Shown piece after piece: positions 36,303 to 44,729 of a DNA stretch of 64,000 nt (position 1 is its first letter; each line of letters opens with the position of its first letter). Both the position numbers and the translations under genes were made by a program. The stretch covers positions 1,550,001-1,614,000 of the forward strand of contig NZ_CP065800.1 of the NCBI RefSeq assembly GCF_023206215.1, given 5' to 3'. The notes under the pieces are model-generated. The model was not told the origin of the DNA. It searched no databases and worked only from the letters and a program-made list of their open reading frames with translations. Source of the stretch: Butyrivibrio fibrisolvens. GTDB lineage: Bacteria > Bacillota > Clostridia > Lachnospirales > Lachnospiraceae.

Positions 36303-37445
36303 ATGATGAACGTATACGGTAGCAATATTATAGAAAGCCCTAATGATAGAACTCTTCAGGAGGATCTCGAAAACACAGCGCTTTGCGAGACCCTTCCTTT
36401 TGAGAAACTCAAAGATTCCATAATACTGGTAACAGGTGCAACTGGACTTGTAGGTATGCAGATGGTCAAGAGCCTTGCTGCAATGAACAGACTTAAAGAC
36501 GCTAATATCAGTGTTCTTGCTCTTGTAAGGAATATTGATAAGGCACAGTCTATCTATGGTGATCTGTTTGGACGCGGAGATATCTCATTTGTCAGAGCTG
36601 ATCTTAATGACAGAGACGGACTGCTTCTTGCAGTAAAGTCTGCATATGTTGATGTCTCAAGAATTGATGACAAAAAAAACGCACCTTTTTATATAATTCA
36701 CGGCGCAGCAGTAACAGCTTCAAAAACTATGGTTGAAAAGCCTGTAGAGACAATAGATACAGCTTTAGATGGCACTAAGAACATGCTGGAAGTAGCAAGA
36801 GAACTTGGATGCAGTTCTTTTGTCTATTTATCATCCATGGAAGTATACGGAAGTTTCTTTGAACCTACAGTAGTAACTGAGGATGTGATGGGATATATCG
36901 ATCCGCTTGTTGTAAGAAGCAACTATCAGCTTACCAAGCGCATGTGCGAGAATATGTGCATAGCATATGCCAAGGAATTTGGTGTTCCGGCCAAGATTGC
37001 AAGACTGTCTCAGACATTCGGAGCCGGAATACTTCCCGGAGAAAACAGAGTATTTGCACAGTTTGCAAGAAGTGTGATGAATGAGCAGGATATAGTTCTT
37101 CATACAAAGGGACTTTCAGAAGGTAACTACTGCTATACTGCTGATACAATAAGAGGTCTTCTTACGATACTTATAAAAGGCGACAATTCTGCTGCTTACA
37201 ATGTAAGTAATGAAGATACACATACAACCATAGCAGGCATGGCTGAGTTTGCCTCTAAGAAGCTTGCAGAAGGTAAGATCAAGGTAGTATTTGACATACC
37301 TGAAGATAATAAGTTCGGTTATGCAGCAGATACCAAGATGAAACTATCTAATGCTAAGCTAAGGAGCCTTGGATGGGAACCTTCCTATAGCCTTGAAGAT
37401 GCATACAGACGCATGATGTCAAGCATGAAGCAGCAGGGCATTTGA
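36303..37445 (+). CDS. NAD-dependent epimerase/dehydratase
   Basis: A 380-residue extended short-chain dehydrogenase. The NAD-binding loop is TGATGLVGMQM, and the active-site pair is in SNYQLTKRMCE (Tyr-x-x-x-Lys), with upstream STSM-like segment YLSSMEVYG. Enzymes of this type epimerise, dehydrate or reduce nucleotide sugars. Being last in the polymer cluster, it likely makes a sugar nucleotide or modified precursor for it. The exact reaction is open. The ATG at 36303 is immediately followed by another ATG at 36306; the ribosome site is weak (GACGAGG). Confidence 0.82.
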   Translation: MMNVYGSNIIESPNDRTLQEDLENTALCETLPFEKLKDSIILVTGATGLVGMQMVKSLAAMNRLKDANISVLALVRNIDKAQSIYGDLFGRGDISFVRADLNDRDGLLLAVKSAYVDVSRIDDKKNAPFYIIHGAAVTASKTMVEKPVETIDTALDGTKNMLEVARELGCSSFVYLSSMEVYGSFFEPTVVTEDVMGYIDPLVVRSNYQLTKRMCENMCIAYAKEFGVPAKIARLSQTFGAGILPGENRVFAQFARSVMNEQDIVLHTKGLSEGNYCYTADTIRGLLTILIKGDNSAAYNVSNEDTHTTIAGMAEFASKKLAEGKIKVVFDIPEDNKFGYAADTKMKLSNAKLRSLGWEPSYSLEDAYRRMMSSMKQQGI

Positions 37446-37500
37446 ATATGATTTTTCATCTTTATAGGACTAAAAAAGAGAATGTATAGAAGTACATGGT

Positions 37501-37690
37501 TAACCTCATGTCGCGAGCAAAGCGAGTGACTAATGGTTCAAATTGATGGAGCTCGCGTCATCAATTTGGGTTTGAAAGTGGAACACTTTCAAACTTAACC
37601 TCATGTCGCGAGCAAAGCGAGTGACTAATGGTTCAAATTGATGGAGCTTGCGTCATCAATTTGGGTTTGAAAGTGGAACACTTTCAAACT
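37501..37690 (+). repeat. 95-bp hairpin-rich unit, tandemly duplicated
   Basis: Units 37501-37595 and 37596-37690 differ at one base (37553 versus 37648). Each holds three consecutive hairpins: an imperfect AACC/GGTT stem enclosing GCGAGCAAAGCGAG; AAATTGATG/CATCAATTT; and a perfect 11-bp GTTTGAAAGTG/CACTTTCAAAC stem with a GAA loop. It follows the last polymer-cluster gene. A degenerate relative lies at 45110-45151. Function unknown. Confidence 0.85.
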
Positions 37691-37733
37691 TATACTTCTA
37701 TTTCTAATTACAGGATGTAAAAAGATCCCGATT

Positions 37734-37775
37734 ATTTGGTTAGAAAAAATATCTAACTAAATAACCGGGATTTTT
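37734..37775 (+). terminator. Rho-independent terminator of the polymer cluster
   Basis: GATCCCGATTATTTGGTTAG pairs with CTAACTAAATAACCGGGAT, with two tolerated mismatches, and ends in TTTTT. The A-rich 5' flank suggests it may work in both directions. Confidence 0.85.
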
Positions 37776-37831
37776 AGTTATCTAAAAAACATTTTTAGTT
37801 TTGATTTAGGTTAGCGTGTAATAATACATCA

Positions 37832-37975
37832 TGTCAGCAGCAATACTGCAGACAAAGGTGGGCAATGGAATACTAAAACCTGAGCATTAGTTTTCTATTG
37901 CCGTATATCTCATCAATACCCCTCATAAGAGAGTGCAGGCTACAGTATTACTGGATGCCTGCATTTTCTTTTTCT
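37832..37975 (+). ncRNA. Structured intergenic element ending in a terminator, possible small RNA
   Basis: Three hairpins follow one another: TGTC/GACA with GCAG/CTGC (37832-37854); GGCAAT/ATTGCC with an inner ACTAA/TTAGT stem (37861-37912); and TGCAGGC/GCCTGCA followed by TTTTCTTTTT (37934-37973). AATACTG in the first hairpin is complementary to CAGTATT in the terminator loop, so a long-range contact or switch is possible. It has its own terminator and no ORF, and the next gene begins 125 bp later. It does not match a riboswitch that I recognise. Confidence 0.45.
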
Positions 37976-38098
37976 TAAATATTATCAAATAAAAATCAAA
38001 ATAAAACCGAAATATGATATTTTGTATGATGTATATAATGTTAATCTAATTATGTAAATTTCTTGGGTATAATATGTAAAATGAAAGGGAGAAAATTC

Positions 38099-38311
38099 AT
38101 GAGCATTCACAAGCTGAATGACAGTAAGGACAAAAAAGGTACTTTCATAGTAGAAATTCAGCACCAGGAAAAAGGTAGTTGGCAGGGAAAAGTCACTTGG
38201 GCTGAAGGAGGACGCAAAGAAGTCTTCAGAAGCACACTTGAACTTATCAAGATGATGGACAGCGCTGTCAACGAAGCTGAAGAGGCCGATGTAGCCTCAT
38301 CTGTTTCTTAA
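38099..38311 (+). CDS. Small conserved-looking protein of unknown function
   Basis: A 70-residue soluble protein. ATG 38099 follows AAAGGGAG; a TTG at 38063 is in frame but lacks a ribosome site. The core GTFIVEIQHQEKGSWQGKVTWAE and the following FRSTLELIKMMDSA recur in the C-terminal part of the next gene's product, so this is a small stand-alone copy of a shared domain. No known motif, signal peptide or membrane span is seen. The pair is probably co-transcribed (10-bp gap). Function unknown. Confidence 0.7.
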   Translation: MSIHKLNDSKDKKGTFIVEIQHQEKGSWQGKVTWAEGGRKEVFRSTLELIKMMDSAVNEAEEADVASSVS

Positions 38312-38321
38312 GGAGCTTAAT

Positions 38322-38789
38322 ATGGAGATACTTGAGAGCAGTCAGCAAAAGCTATATGCACCCAATTTAATATGCGTGGGCATTGATAGATGTGAGAACG
38401 GAGACTTCATTGGAAGGGTATGGGAGCCTTATGATGCCTCAGCGTTTCAATTCACAGGTATCAATGAAATGGTAATTCACATGGATGATCTTTACGATAG
38501 ATGGAATTACCCGCAGAGAGCACTTAATGAACGCAGCTTTATGCGTACCCATGCAGTAACAAGATCCGGCAACATCAGGACAAGCGATTTTGAACAAAAA
38601 ATTGAACGACTCCAGAAGATGAGAGGAAATATGGGAACCTTCATCATTCAGGTCAAGTTCAGACAGCATGCCACATGGCAAGGAGTAGTCGTGTGGGCAG
38701 AGGAGAATAAGCGGGGTAAATTTCAGAGTGCGATGGAACTCATCCAACTCATGGATCATGCGATTAATAATGGCTTATTAATTAAATGA
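38322..38789 (+). CDS. Protein of unknown function with the same C-terminal domain as its neighbour
   Basis: A 155-residue soluble protein. The first about 100 residues form a separate domain with ICVGIDRCENGDFIGRVWEP and RWNYPQRALNERSF. The last about 50 residues (GTFIIQVKFRQHATWQGVVVWAE, then MELIQLMDHAINN) are clearly related to the upstream 70-residue protein. Thus a short module exists both alone and fused. The ribosome site AGGAGC precedes ATG 38322. I do not recognise a named family, and no enzymatic motif is visible. Confidence 0.7.
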   Translation: MEILESSQQKLYAPNLICVGIDRCENGDFIGRVWEPYDASAFQFTGINEMVIHMDDLYDRWNYPQRALNERSFMRTHAVTRSGNIRTSDFEQKIERLQKMRGNMGTFIIQVKFRQHATWQGVVVWAEENKRGKFQSAMELIQLMDHAINNGLLIK

Positions 38790-38834
38790 TCTAAAAACCT
38801 AAGGAAAGCTTAAGGTTAAAAGAGGGCTGAAGAT

Positions 38835-38876
38835 ACCAGGACATGCCGCAAAGGACGCAGCATACCTGGTTTTTTT
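38835..38876 (+). terminator. Rho-independent terminator of the small-protein pair
   Basis: ACCAGG/CCTGGT closes a stem with an inner ATGC/GCAT pair and is followed by seven T residues. Confidence 0.8.
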
Positions 38877-39000
38877 GAGCGTATAAGAGATTCTTATAAG
38901 ATATTTTTATAAGATGTTTTTATAGGATATAACAGGGATTAATTTAAAAGAAGCAATGGCTTCTTAAGTACAAATAATACAATAAAAAGAGGAATTTAAA

Positions 39001-39654
39001 ATGGAACAATACGAGAACAATCAGCTTAATAATGGTCAGGGCGCATACTTTCAGGGCAGCGCCAATGAGAATGTTAACTATTCAAATAATATATATCAGG
39101 GCAATGGCCAGCAGAATTCATATATGCAGGGTGGTCATGCAGCTATGCTTAATGGTAAGGCTGTAAGTACTGATAAGATGGCAGCTGAAATGGAAAAAGA
39201 AGAAAATGTTGGACTTGGAATATTGGGTTCTATAGGCGGTGCACTTATTGGTGTTGTATTCATGGTAGTTCTGTACAAGCTTGGAAGAGTCGCATTCTAT
39301 ACAGGTGTAATTATGGGACTATGCGCATTTAAGGGATACGAGATGCTTTCCGGAAGAAAGACAAAAAAAGGTATAGTTATAAGCATAATTGCAGTTTTGG
39401 CAATGGTATATGTAGGAACAAGATTTTGCTTTGCACTAGATATAACAAGCGCTTTTAAAGGCTACAACGTATTTGAAGCATTTATTGAGGTAGATGAGAA
39501 GATTGCACAGTTTAATTTGGGAGATGCCTTTAATGAAATGCTTATACAGCAGTATATTTTTGCAGGTATTGGAGCTGTAATCGCTGTGTTCTCCAAGATT
39601 GGTGAAAATAAAGAAAATACATCTCAAAAGGGAATCGGAGCATTCAGAAAATAA
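39001..39654 (+). CDS. Membrane protein of unknown function
   Basis: A 217-residue protein with an Asn/Gln/Gly-rich, probably disordered N-terminus (about 1-65). Membrane segments follow at about 72-95, 97-112, 122-142 and 183-200. A loop between the third and fourth (about 145-180) is polar. The arrangement resembles Lachnospiraceae proteins with a flexible head and a Gly-rich membrane tail (LGILGSIGGALIGVVFMVVL). No catalytic motif is visible. The gene stands alone with a terminator after it. Function unknown. Confidence 0.7.
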   Translation: MEQYENNQLNNGQGAYFQGSANENVNYSNNIYQGNGQQNSYMQGGHAAMLNGKAVSTDKMAAEMEKEENVGLGILGSIGGALIGVVFMVVLYKLGRVAFYTGVIMGLCAFKGYEMLSGRKTKKGIVISIIAVLAMVYVGTRFCFALDITSAFKGYNVFEAFIEVDEKIAQFNLGDAFNEMLIQQYIFAGIGAVIAVFSKIGENKENTSQKGIGAFRK

Positions 39655-39671
39655 AACAAACTACTTATATG

Positions 39672-39704
39672 TCGCAGACGGTATATGCCGCCTGCGATTT
39701 TTGT
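39672..39704 (+). terminator. Rho-independent terminator
   Basis: TCGCAGACGG and CCGCCTGCGA pair around a 7-base loop and are followed by TTTTTG. Confidence 0.8.
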
Positions 39705-39725
39705 GTCTATGTGTGTAATTTATGT

Positions 39726-39802
39726 TTATAACAGGAAGTTATCGTAATAAATTTCGGATAAAAGTGAGGCATGGAAGCCGAACGCCGAAATTTATGTTAT
39801 AA
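39726..39802 (+). repeat. 77-bp structured repeat, copy 1
   Basis: Outer arms TTATAAC/GTTATAA, inner arms ATAAATTTCGG/CCGAAATTTAT and a GGC/GCC tip form a hairpin of exactly 77 bp. An internal GTTAT follows the first arm after AGGAA, so ATAAC can also pair locally. The inverted copy at 48683-48759 has the same length and paired changes in all these segments. It ends 53 bp before the serine acetyltransferase start. Confidence 0.8.
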
Positions 39803-39855
39803 TCCAAATGATTGCTATTTTTCGGAAACCGACAAGAAAGGGTGAAGAGAAACCA

Positions 39856-40827
39856 ATGCCTAATAATCATGATATAGATCACATTATAAAAGTAATACTT
39901 CAGGATTATGACAAAAAACGCGATGTAGACAAGATGGATGTGTTTGGCCAGCCTGACTCCAAAGCGGTTGAGGATATTACTCATAAACTTCTTAATGTTA
40001 TTTTCCCTGGATATTATAGAGACAGAGTGTACAGGAGTTTTAATGACAGAAACCGTATGTCAGTTCTCATAGAAGATGTCATGTACAATCTTGAGAAGCA
40101 GATCACTATCGCTCTTACCTACAACGAAGAGTACAGAGATACGGACGAGCGTTTAAGGAAAGAAGCTGCTAAGCGTATAGCAGGTGAATTTGGTGAGAGT
40201 ATTCCCATGATCCGTGAATTCGTAGATACTGATGTACAGGCTACATTTGACGGCGATCCGGCAGCATATGGTAAGGAAGAGATAGTTCTTTCGTATCCGG
40301 GAATACTTGCAACAACTGTTAACAGGCTTGCTCATGAGCTCTTTTTACTAAGAGTACCGCTTATCCCGCGTATGATGACAGAGTATGCCCACTCCAAAAC
40401 AGGTATTGATATAAATCCTGGAGCTACCATTGGCAAATACTTCATGATAGATCATGGAACAGGTGTAGTAGTTGGTGAAACGACAGTTATCGGCGAACAT
40501 GTCAAGATATATCAGGGTGTTACCCTTGGAGCTTTGTCCACAAGAGGAGGACAGGACCTTCGTGGCAAGAAGAGACATCCTACCGTAGAAGACAATGTTA
40601 CTATCTACTCCGGAGCATCTATACTAGGAGGAGAGACTATCATAGGACATGATTCTGTAGTTGGATCTAACTGTTTCATTACAGCATCAGTACCTGCAGA
40701 TACCAGAGTTACCATAAGGAACCAGGAACTTATCTATAAGGATGGCAATGGCAAGGAATACTCATCAGCTGAGTTCAAACAGGGCGAATGCTGGTGCGGC
40801 GGTTATGGTAATGACTGGGTTATCTGA
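39856..40827 (+). CDS. cysE: Serine O-acetyltransferase
   Basis: A 323-residue acetyltransferase making O-acetylserine from serine and acetyl-CoA, the first step of cysteine synthesis. The N-terminal helical domain is followed by left-handed beta-helix hexapeptide repeats (about 195-300). The catalytic region contains TGIDINPGATIG, MIDHGTGVVVGETTVIG and YQGVTLGA. It is longer than E. coli CysE by some 50 residues, mainly at the N-terminus, as in many Firmicute and plant-type enzymes. The start is at ATG 39856, after AAGGGTGAAGAG. No cysteine synthase is nearby. The 77-bp structured repeat lies just upstream. Confidence 0.88.
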   Translation: MPNNHDIDHIIKVILQDYDKKRDVDKMDVFGQPDSKAVEDITHKLLNVIFPGYYRDRVYRSFNDRNRMSVLIEDVMYNLEKQITIALTYNEEYRDTDERLRKEAAKRIAGEFGESIPMIREFVDTDVQATFDGDPAAYGKEEIVLSYPGILATTVNRLAHELFLLRVPLIPRMMTEYAHSKTGIDINPGATIGKYFMIDHGTGVVVGETTVIGEHVKIYQGVTLGALSTRGGQDLRGKKRHPTVEDNVTIYSGASILGGETIIGHDSVVGSNCFITASVPADTRVTIRNQELIYKDGNGKEYSSAEFKQGECWCGGYGNDWVI

Positions 40828-40892
40828 TATTAAAATGTTTATAATGCGAAGCGATTCGCGAATTTGATATTTATTGAAAGAAGGATTTACAA

Positions 40893-42185
40893 ATGTTTGA
40901 AAAGATCACTAAGGATATGCTCAAATTCATCGATGCATCTCCTACATGCTACCACGTAATCAGCAATATGGAGACCAGGCTTGACGCCGAAGGATATACA
41001 AAGCTTCGCGAGTCTGAAAGCTGGAAGCTCAAAGCCGGTGGCAAGTATTATGTTACACGTAACGGTTCATCTATCATTTCTTTCCAGATTCCTAAGAAGT
41101 CTTTCAAAGGCTTCCTTATGACAGCAAGCCACAGCGATTCACCATCCTTCAAGATCAAGGAAAATCCTGAAATGACTGAAGGTGGTATGTATGTAAAGCT
41201 TAATGTTGAAGGCTATGGCGGAATGCTTGATGGCCCTTGGTTTGACAGACCGTTATCAATTGCAGGAAGAGTATTTGTGAAGGACTCAGACAATTCCATC
41301 TCTATGAAGCTTATAAACGTAGACAGGGATCTTGTTATGATGCCGTCTCTTGCTATCCATATGAACAGAGAGGCCAACAATGGCTATAAGTTCAATGCTC
41401 AGAAGGATATGCAGCCTCTTTTCGGTGATATTGCTACAAAGGGAACATTTGACAAAACTATAGCTAAGGCTGCAGGAGTAAAGGTTTCTGAAGTTATTGG
41501 AAGTGACCTTTTTCTTTATAACAGAGTTAAGCCTACAGTATGGGGAGCCGGCAAAGAATATATAAGCTCATCAAGACTTGATGACCAGGAGTGTGTATAT
41601 ACAACATTTGAAGCGTTCCTTAATGCTGAGTCTACATCACATACACTTGTACATTGTGTATTTGATAATGAGGAAGTTGGAAGCGGAACTAAGCAGGGTG
41701 CAGCATCAACTTTCTTAAAAGACACTCTTGAAAGAATCAATGAAGGCCTTGGACGCACAAGAGAACAGTATCATACAGCTCTTGCACAGAGCTTCATGCT
41801 CTCAGCAGACAATGCGCATGCTATGCATCCTAATCATACAGATAAGGCAGATCCTGTTAATCGTCCTGCTATTAACAAGGGTATAGTAATTAAATTTAAT
41901 GCAAACCAAAAGTATACAACTGACGGAGCATCTGAAGCTATGTTCAGAATGGTTCTGGACAAGGCCAAGGTTCCTTATCAGATGTTTACTAATAGAAGTG
42001 ACATGCCTGGCGGATCTACACTTGGAAATATCAGCAATACTCAGGTTGCTCTTAATACAGTAGATATAGGACTTGCCCAGCTTGCTATGCATTCTCCTTA
42101 TGAGACAGCAGGCGCCAAGGATCCGGTATACATGGCAGAAGGTGTCAAGGCTTTCTATGAATCAGATATTGATGTTCACATGTGA
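40893..42185 (+). CDS. M18 family aminopeptidase
   Basis: A 430-residue metallopeptidase of family M18, removing N-terminal acidic or hydrophobic residues from peptides in the cytoplasm. Metal-binding and catalytic motifs visible are the TASHSDSPSFKIK segment, SSRLDDQECVYTTFEA, FDNEEVGSGTKQGA and the late FTNRSDMPGGSTLGNI, with a final His in MHSPYETAG. Its length matches the family. GAAAGAAGGA precedes ATG 40893. No partner gene is suggested by context; general peptide turnover is likely. Confidence 0.93.
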   Translation: MFEKITKDMLKFIDASPTCYHVISNMETRLDAEGYTKLRESESWKLKAGGKYYVTRNGSSIISFQIPKKSFKGFLMTASHSDSPSFKIKENPEMTEGGMYVKLNVEGYGGMLDGPWFDRPLSIAGRVFVKDSDNSISMKLINVDRDLVMMPSLAIHMNREANNGYKFNAQKDMQPLFGDIATKGTFDKTIAKAAGVKVSEVIGSDLFLYNRVKPTVWGAGKEYISSSRLDDQECVYTTFEAFLNAESTSHTLVHCVFDNEEVGSGTKQGAASTFLKDTLERINEGLGRTREQYHTALAQSFMLSADNAHAMHPNHTDKADPVNRPAINKGIVIKFNANQKYTTDGASEAMFRMVLDKAKVPYQMFTNRSDMPGGSTLGNISNTQVALNTVDIGLAQLAMHSPYETAGAKDPVYMAEGVKAFYESDIDVHM

Positions 42186-42218
42186 TTTTTGCAGACCATA
42201 GTGAACGGTTTATAATAC

Positions 42219-42276
42219 GCCTCTTATCAGTTTTTAAATCCATGGATATATTGTGTTTGAAGGCTGATAGAGGGGC
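42219..42276 (+). terminator. Long hairpin after the aminopeptidase gene
   Basis: GCCTCTTATCAG pairs imperfectly with CTGATAGAGGGGC across a 33-base loop. There is no strong T-run, so function as a terminator is uncertain. Confidence 0.45.
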
Positions 42277-42396
42277 TATTACTTCATTCCTTTAATTTAA
42301 AGAATGATGATTTGATAGAGAACATCATTGTAACATCATTTATAATCATTTATAATTATAAGATGAATAGCTTTAATGAAAGTAGGACTATGCTTT

Positions 42397-43767
42397 ATGG
42401 GTTTATTTGACTTATTCGGGGGAAACAAAAAGAAAGAAGAAGAGGCCGCTGCGCTCGCCGAAAAGCGCAAAGAAGAGGAGGCCATCAAAGAAAAGGAAGA
42501 CCAGATCGCAGCACATGAAGGCCTTGAATGGCCGCATCCGGTTCCAATTTCAAGAATTCGTACACAGGGTGAAGAGCCTGATGTGTTTGAGGATCCGGTA
42601 TCTCAGGAACGTAAGGACGAGATAGGACCACTTATTTATGAAGAGAAGATAGGTCTTGATACACTTAAATTTCTTACACTTCCGGAACTTTTATTTGTAC
42701 TTACAACACTTGAGTTTTATAACTCAAAAGGTAAACTAAAAGGATTTAGTGAGAATCATCGTATTCTTTACAACGAACTGTTAAACCGAGTTCGTGATGC
42801 CAAGATGATCTATTGTCTCTATGATGATGCGACCAAGTTTCCATTTATAGAGAACGGATTTGCATACATCTATCTGGAAAAAGAGATAGCGCAGCAGGTA
42901 GCTGCAGCTTATGGCAAGCAGTATAGAAGGCTTACCGTTAAGGATTGCCCTGCTGTTCCTGAGGGAGCAGAGAGTACAGACAGAGGATTCTTTGATTATC
43001 TGTACTATCTTGGAATCGAAAGGATCATTATTGACAATGGTCGTTACAGAGCTAGATTTTCAAGAAGCGAGATTGTAGCTCCGCCTGATTTTGGTCAGGA
43101 CCAGAAGAAAGCTCCCATGAATCCTCAGCTCAGACTTGCGATGCTTGACTTTTTATCAGAAGCTCGCTGGCCTGTTAAGTATGAGAAGAGAGCACAGGTA
43201 GTACAGACCAAGGAAGCTCGAATGGTAGCTCTTGCAAGAGCAGGACGTTATATCGTGCCTATCCAGCACGAAGGACCTGCTGAGATGATGAATGATGGAC
43301 GTATTAAGTTCAACAAAGATACCAAGCTTCGCTTCCCTGTTATGAAGACCAATAATGGAAAGTTATTTCTTCCGATATTTACAGATGGTATAGAATTCTC
43401 CAAGAAGTTTGGCAGAGAGGGATTTGAAGGCGCTGTCTTCAGATTCAGCGATATTTTAAGATTTGTTCAGGACAAGGACGGACTTGCTATCAATCCTATG
43501 GGAGAGAATATCATGCTTCCTAAGGACAAGATGATGGCACTCGAAGCAGCTTCACGTATGATGGCAGAGTCCAAGAATGCAGGTAAAACTGTAAATGAAG
43601 CAAATGCTCAGGATATTATCAAAAGAGCAAGTGCTGAAGACGTTGCAGACAAGATCATTCAGATGCCCAAACGCACACAGGATGCTGATGAGGCAAGTGA
43701 AAATACAAATTCTACACAAACAAGTGATAGCAGCGTAGAAGCAGCTGATATCACACCTGAGAACTAA
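42397..43767 (+). CDS. SseB-domain protein
   Basis: A 456-residue soluble protein. After a short head (GLFDLFGG) and a Glu/Lys/Ala-rich helical stretch (about 10-40), it has a middle domain (about 60-240) of unknown fold. The C-terminal region (about 275-385) resembles the SseB N-terminal domain, with FPVMKTNNGKLFLPIFTDGIEFSKKF. SseB-type domains are of unclear biochemical function. The tail is acidic and Ser/Thr-rich. ATG 42397 gives the typical GLFDLFG start; ATG 42376 is in frame but less convincing. It is followed by CheX-like and CheY-like genes in one direction. Confidence 0.68.
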   Translation: MGLFDLFGGNKKKEEEAAALAEKRKEEEAIKEKEDQIAAHEGLEWPHPVPISRIRTQGEEPDVFEDPVSQERKDEIGPLIYEEKIGLDTLKFLTLPELLFVLTTLEFYNSKGKLKGFSENHRILYNELLNRVRDAKMIYCLYDDATKFPFIENGFAYIYLEKEIAQQVAAAYGKQYRRLTVKDCPAVPEGAESTDRGFFDYLYYLGIERIIIDNGRYRARFSRSEIVAPPDFGQDQKKAPMNPQLRLAMLDFLSEARWPVKYEKRAQVVQTKEARMVALARAGRYIVPIQHEGPAEMMNDGRIKFNKDTKLRFPVMKTNNGKLFLPIFTDGIEFSKKFGREGFEGAVFRFSDILRFVQDKDGLAINPMGENIMLPKDKMMALEAASRMMAESKNAGKTVNEANAQDIIKRASAEDVADKIIQMPKRTQDADEASENTNSTQTSDSSVEAADITPEN

Positions 43768-43810
43768 GACTAAGACTGACAAGTAAACCTTCTACTGAAA
43801 GGCGGTTTAA

Positions 43811-44698
43811 ATGTTTGATCGAATGCTAGGCTATTATCTTGTTGAACAGGGAAGGCTGACAGGTGAACAGATTAAGCAGGTTTATGAAAAACAGGCTATA
43901 GACAGAGCCAGACTCGGTGTTATAGCTGTTACCGAGAAGCTTATGAGTATACCTCAGGCAGAACATATTAATTCCCTTCAGTCAACTCACGACAAATTCT
44001 TTGGTGACCTTGCTATTGAATTGGGGTATCTATCTCCTGAGCAGGTTTCCAGGCTCTTGGATAAGCAGGGCAATGAATTTATGGCCTTTTCTCAAGCTTT
44101 GGTAGATCTTGGATTTATGACTCTCCAGGAGATATCAGAACTATCTTTGGAGTATGCATCAAAGTATGGACTCATGGAGTCTGATATAGATGCACTTAAA
44201 TGCAATGATATCTCCAGGATAGTTCCGATCTTCACCAAAGATGCTGATGAGAAGACTGTCAAGATGCTTACAATTGCGGTTAAAAATGTTTATCGTCTCA
44301 TAGATCAGCATGTTACTATCGGTTATCTTGAAAAGAAAGAGAACGTATCAGGAGAATGTGTCGGTTATCAGAAGACCATCGGAAGAGATAAGCTCTGCAA
44401 CAGCATTTCAGGAAGCTATACAGATCTTCAGAAGGTAGCAATGAGTTATACCAAAGAAGAATTTATAGAAACCCGAGAAGATGTGCTTGATGCGCTTTGC
44501 GAATTCATCAATTGTACTAATGGAATATATGTCACACAGGAAAGCAGTGATAGCGAGATGATAGATCTAGAACCTCCTGTCTATATTACGCATTTTGCTA
44601 ATATCAAGGCTCCTGTGGTTTATTCACTTCCCGTTTTTTGCACAAATGCAAATATATTCATCAATATATCTGATTCAACAAAAACAGAAATTGTTTGA
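43811..44698 (+). CDS. CheX-like phosphatase-domain protein
   Basis: A 295-residue protein. Residues 1-130 contain two helical repeats resembling the MshEN/GspE N-terminal module (LGYLSPEQVSRLLDKQ; LGFMTLQEISELSLEY). The C-terminal half (about 145-295) looks like a CheC/CheX domain: the helix DALCEFINCTNGI carries the Glu-x-x-Asn pattern that dephosphorylates CheY-type regulators. The very next gene encodes such a regulator, giving a natural partner. No chemotaxis receptors or CheA are near, so the pair may serve another process. The GGCGG site precedes ATG 43811. Confidence 0.65.
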   Translation: MFDRMLGYYLVEQGRLTGEQIKQVYEKQAIDRARLGVIAVTEKLMSIPQAEHINSLQSTHDKFFGDLAIELGYLSPEQVSRLLDKQGNEFMAFSQALVDLGFMTLQEISELSLEYASKYGLMESDIDALKCNDISRIVPIFTKDADEKTVKMLTIAVKNVYRLIDQHVTIGYLEKKENVSGECVGYQKTIGRDKLCNSISGSYTDLQKVAMSYTKEEFIETREDVLDALCEFINCTNGIYVTQESSDSEMIDLEPPVYITHFANIKAPVVYSLPVFCTNANIFINISDSTKTEIV

Positions 44699-44729
44699 GA
44701 CATATAATGAGTTGTGAGGAGGAAAAGGC

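Noticed and set aside
37501..37690. CRISPR array
   Set aside because: Only two directly abutting 95-bp units exist, with no spacers and no cas genes.
37832..37975. Known riboswitch or 6S RNA
   Set aside because: I could not match conserved cores of common riboswitches, nor the single long bulged helix of 6S RNA.
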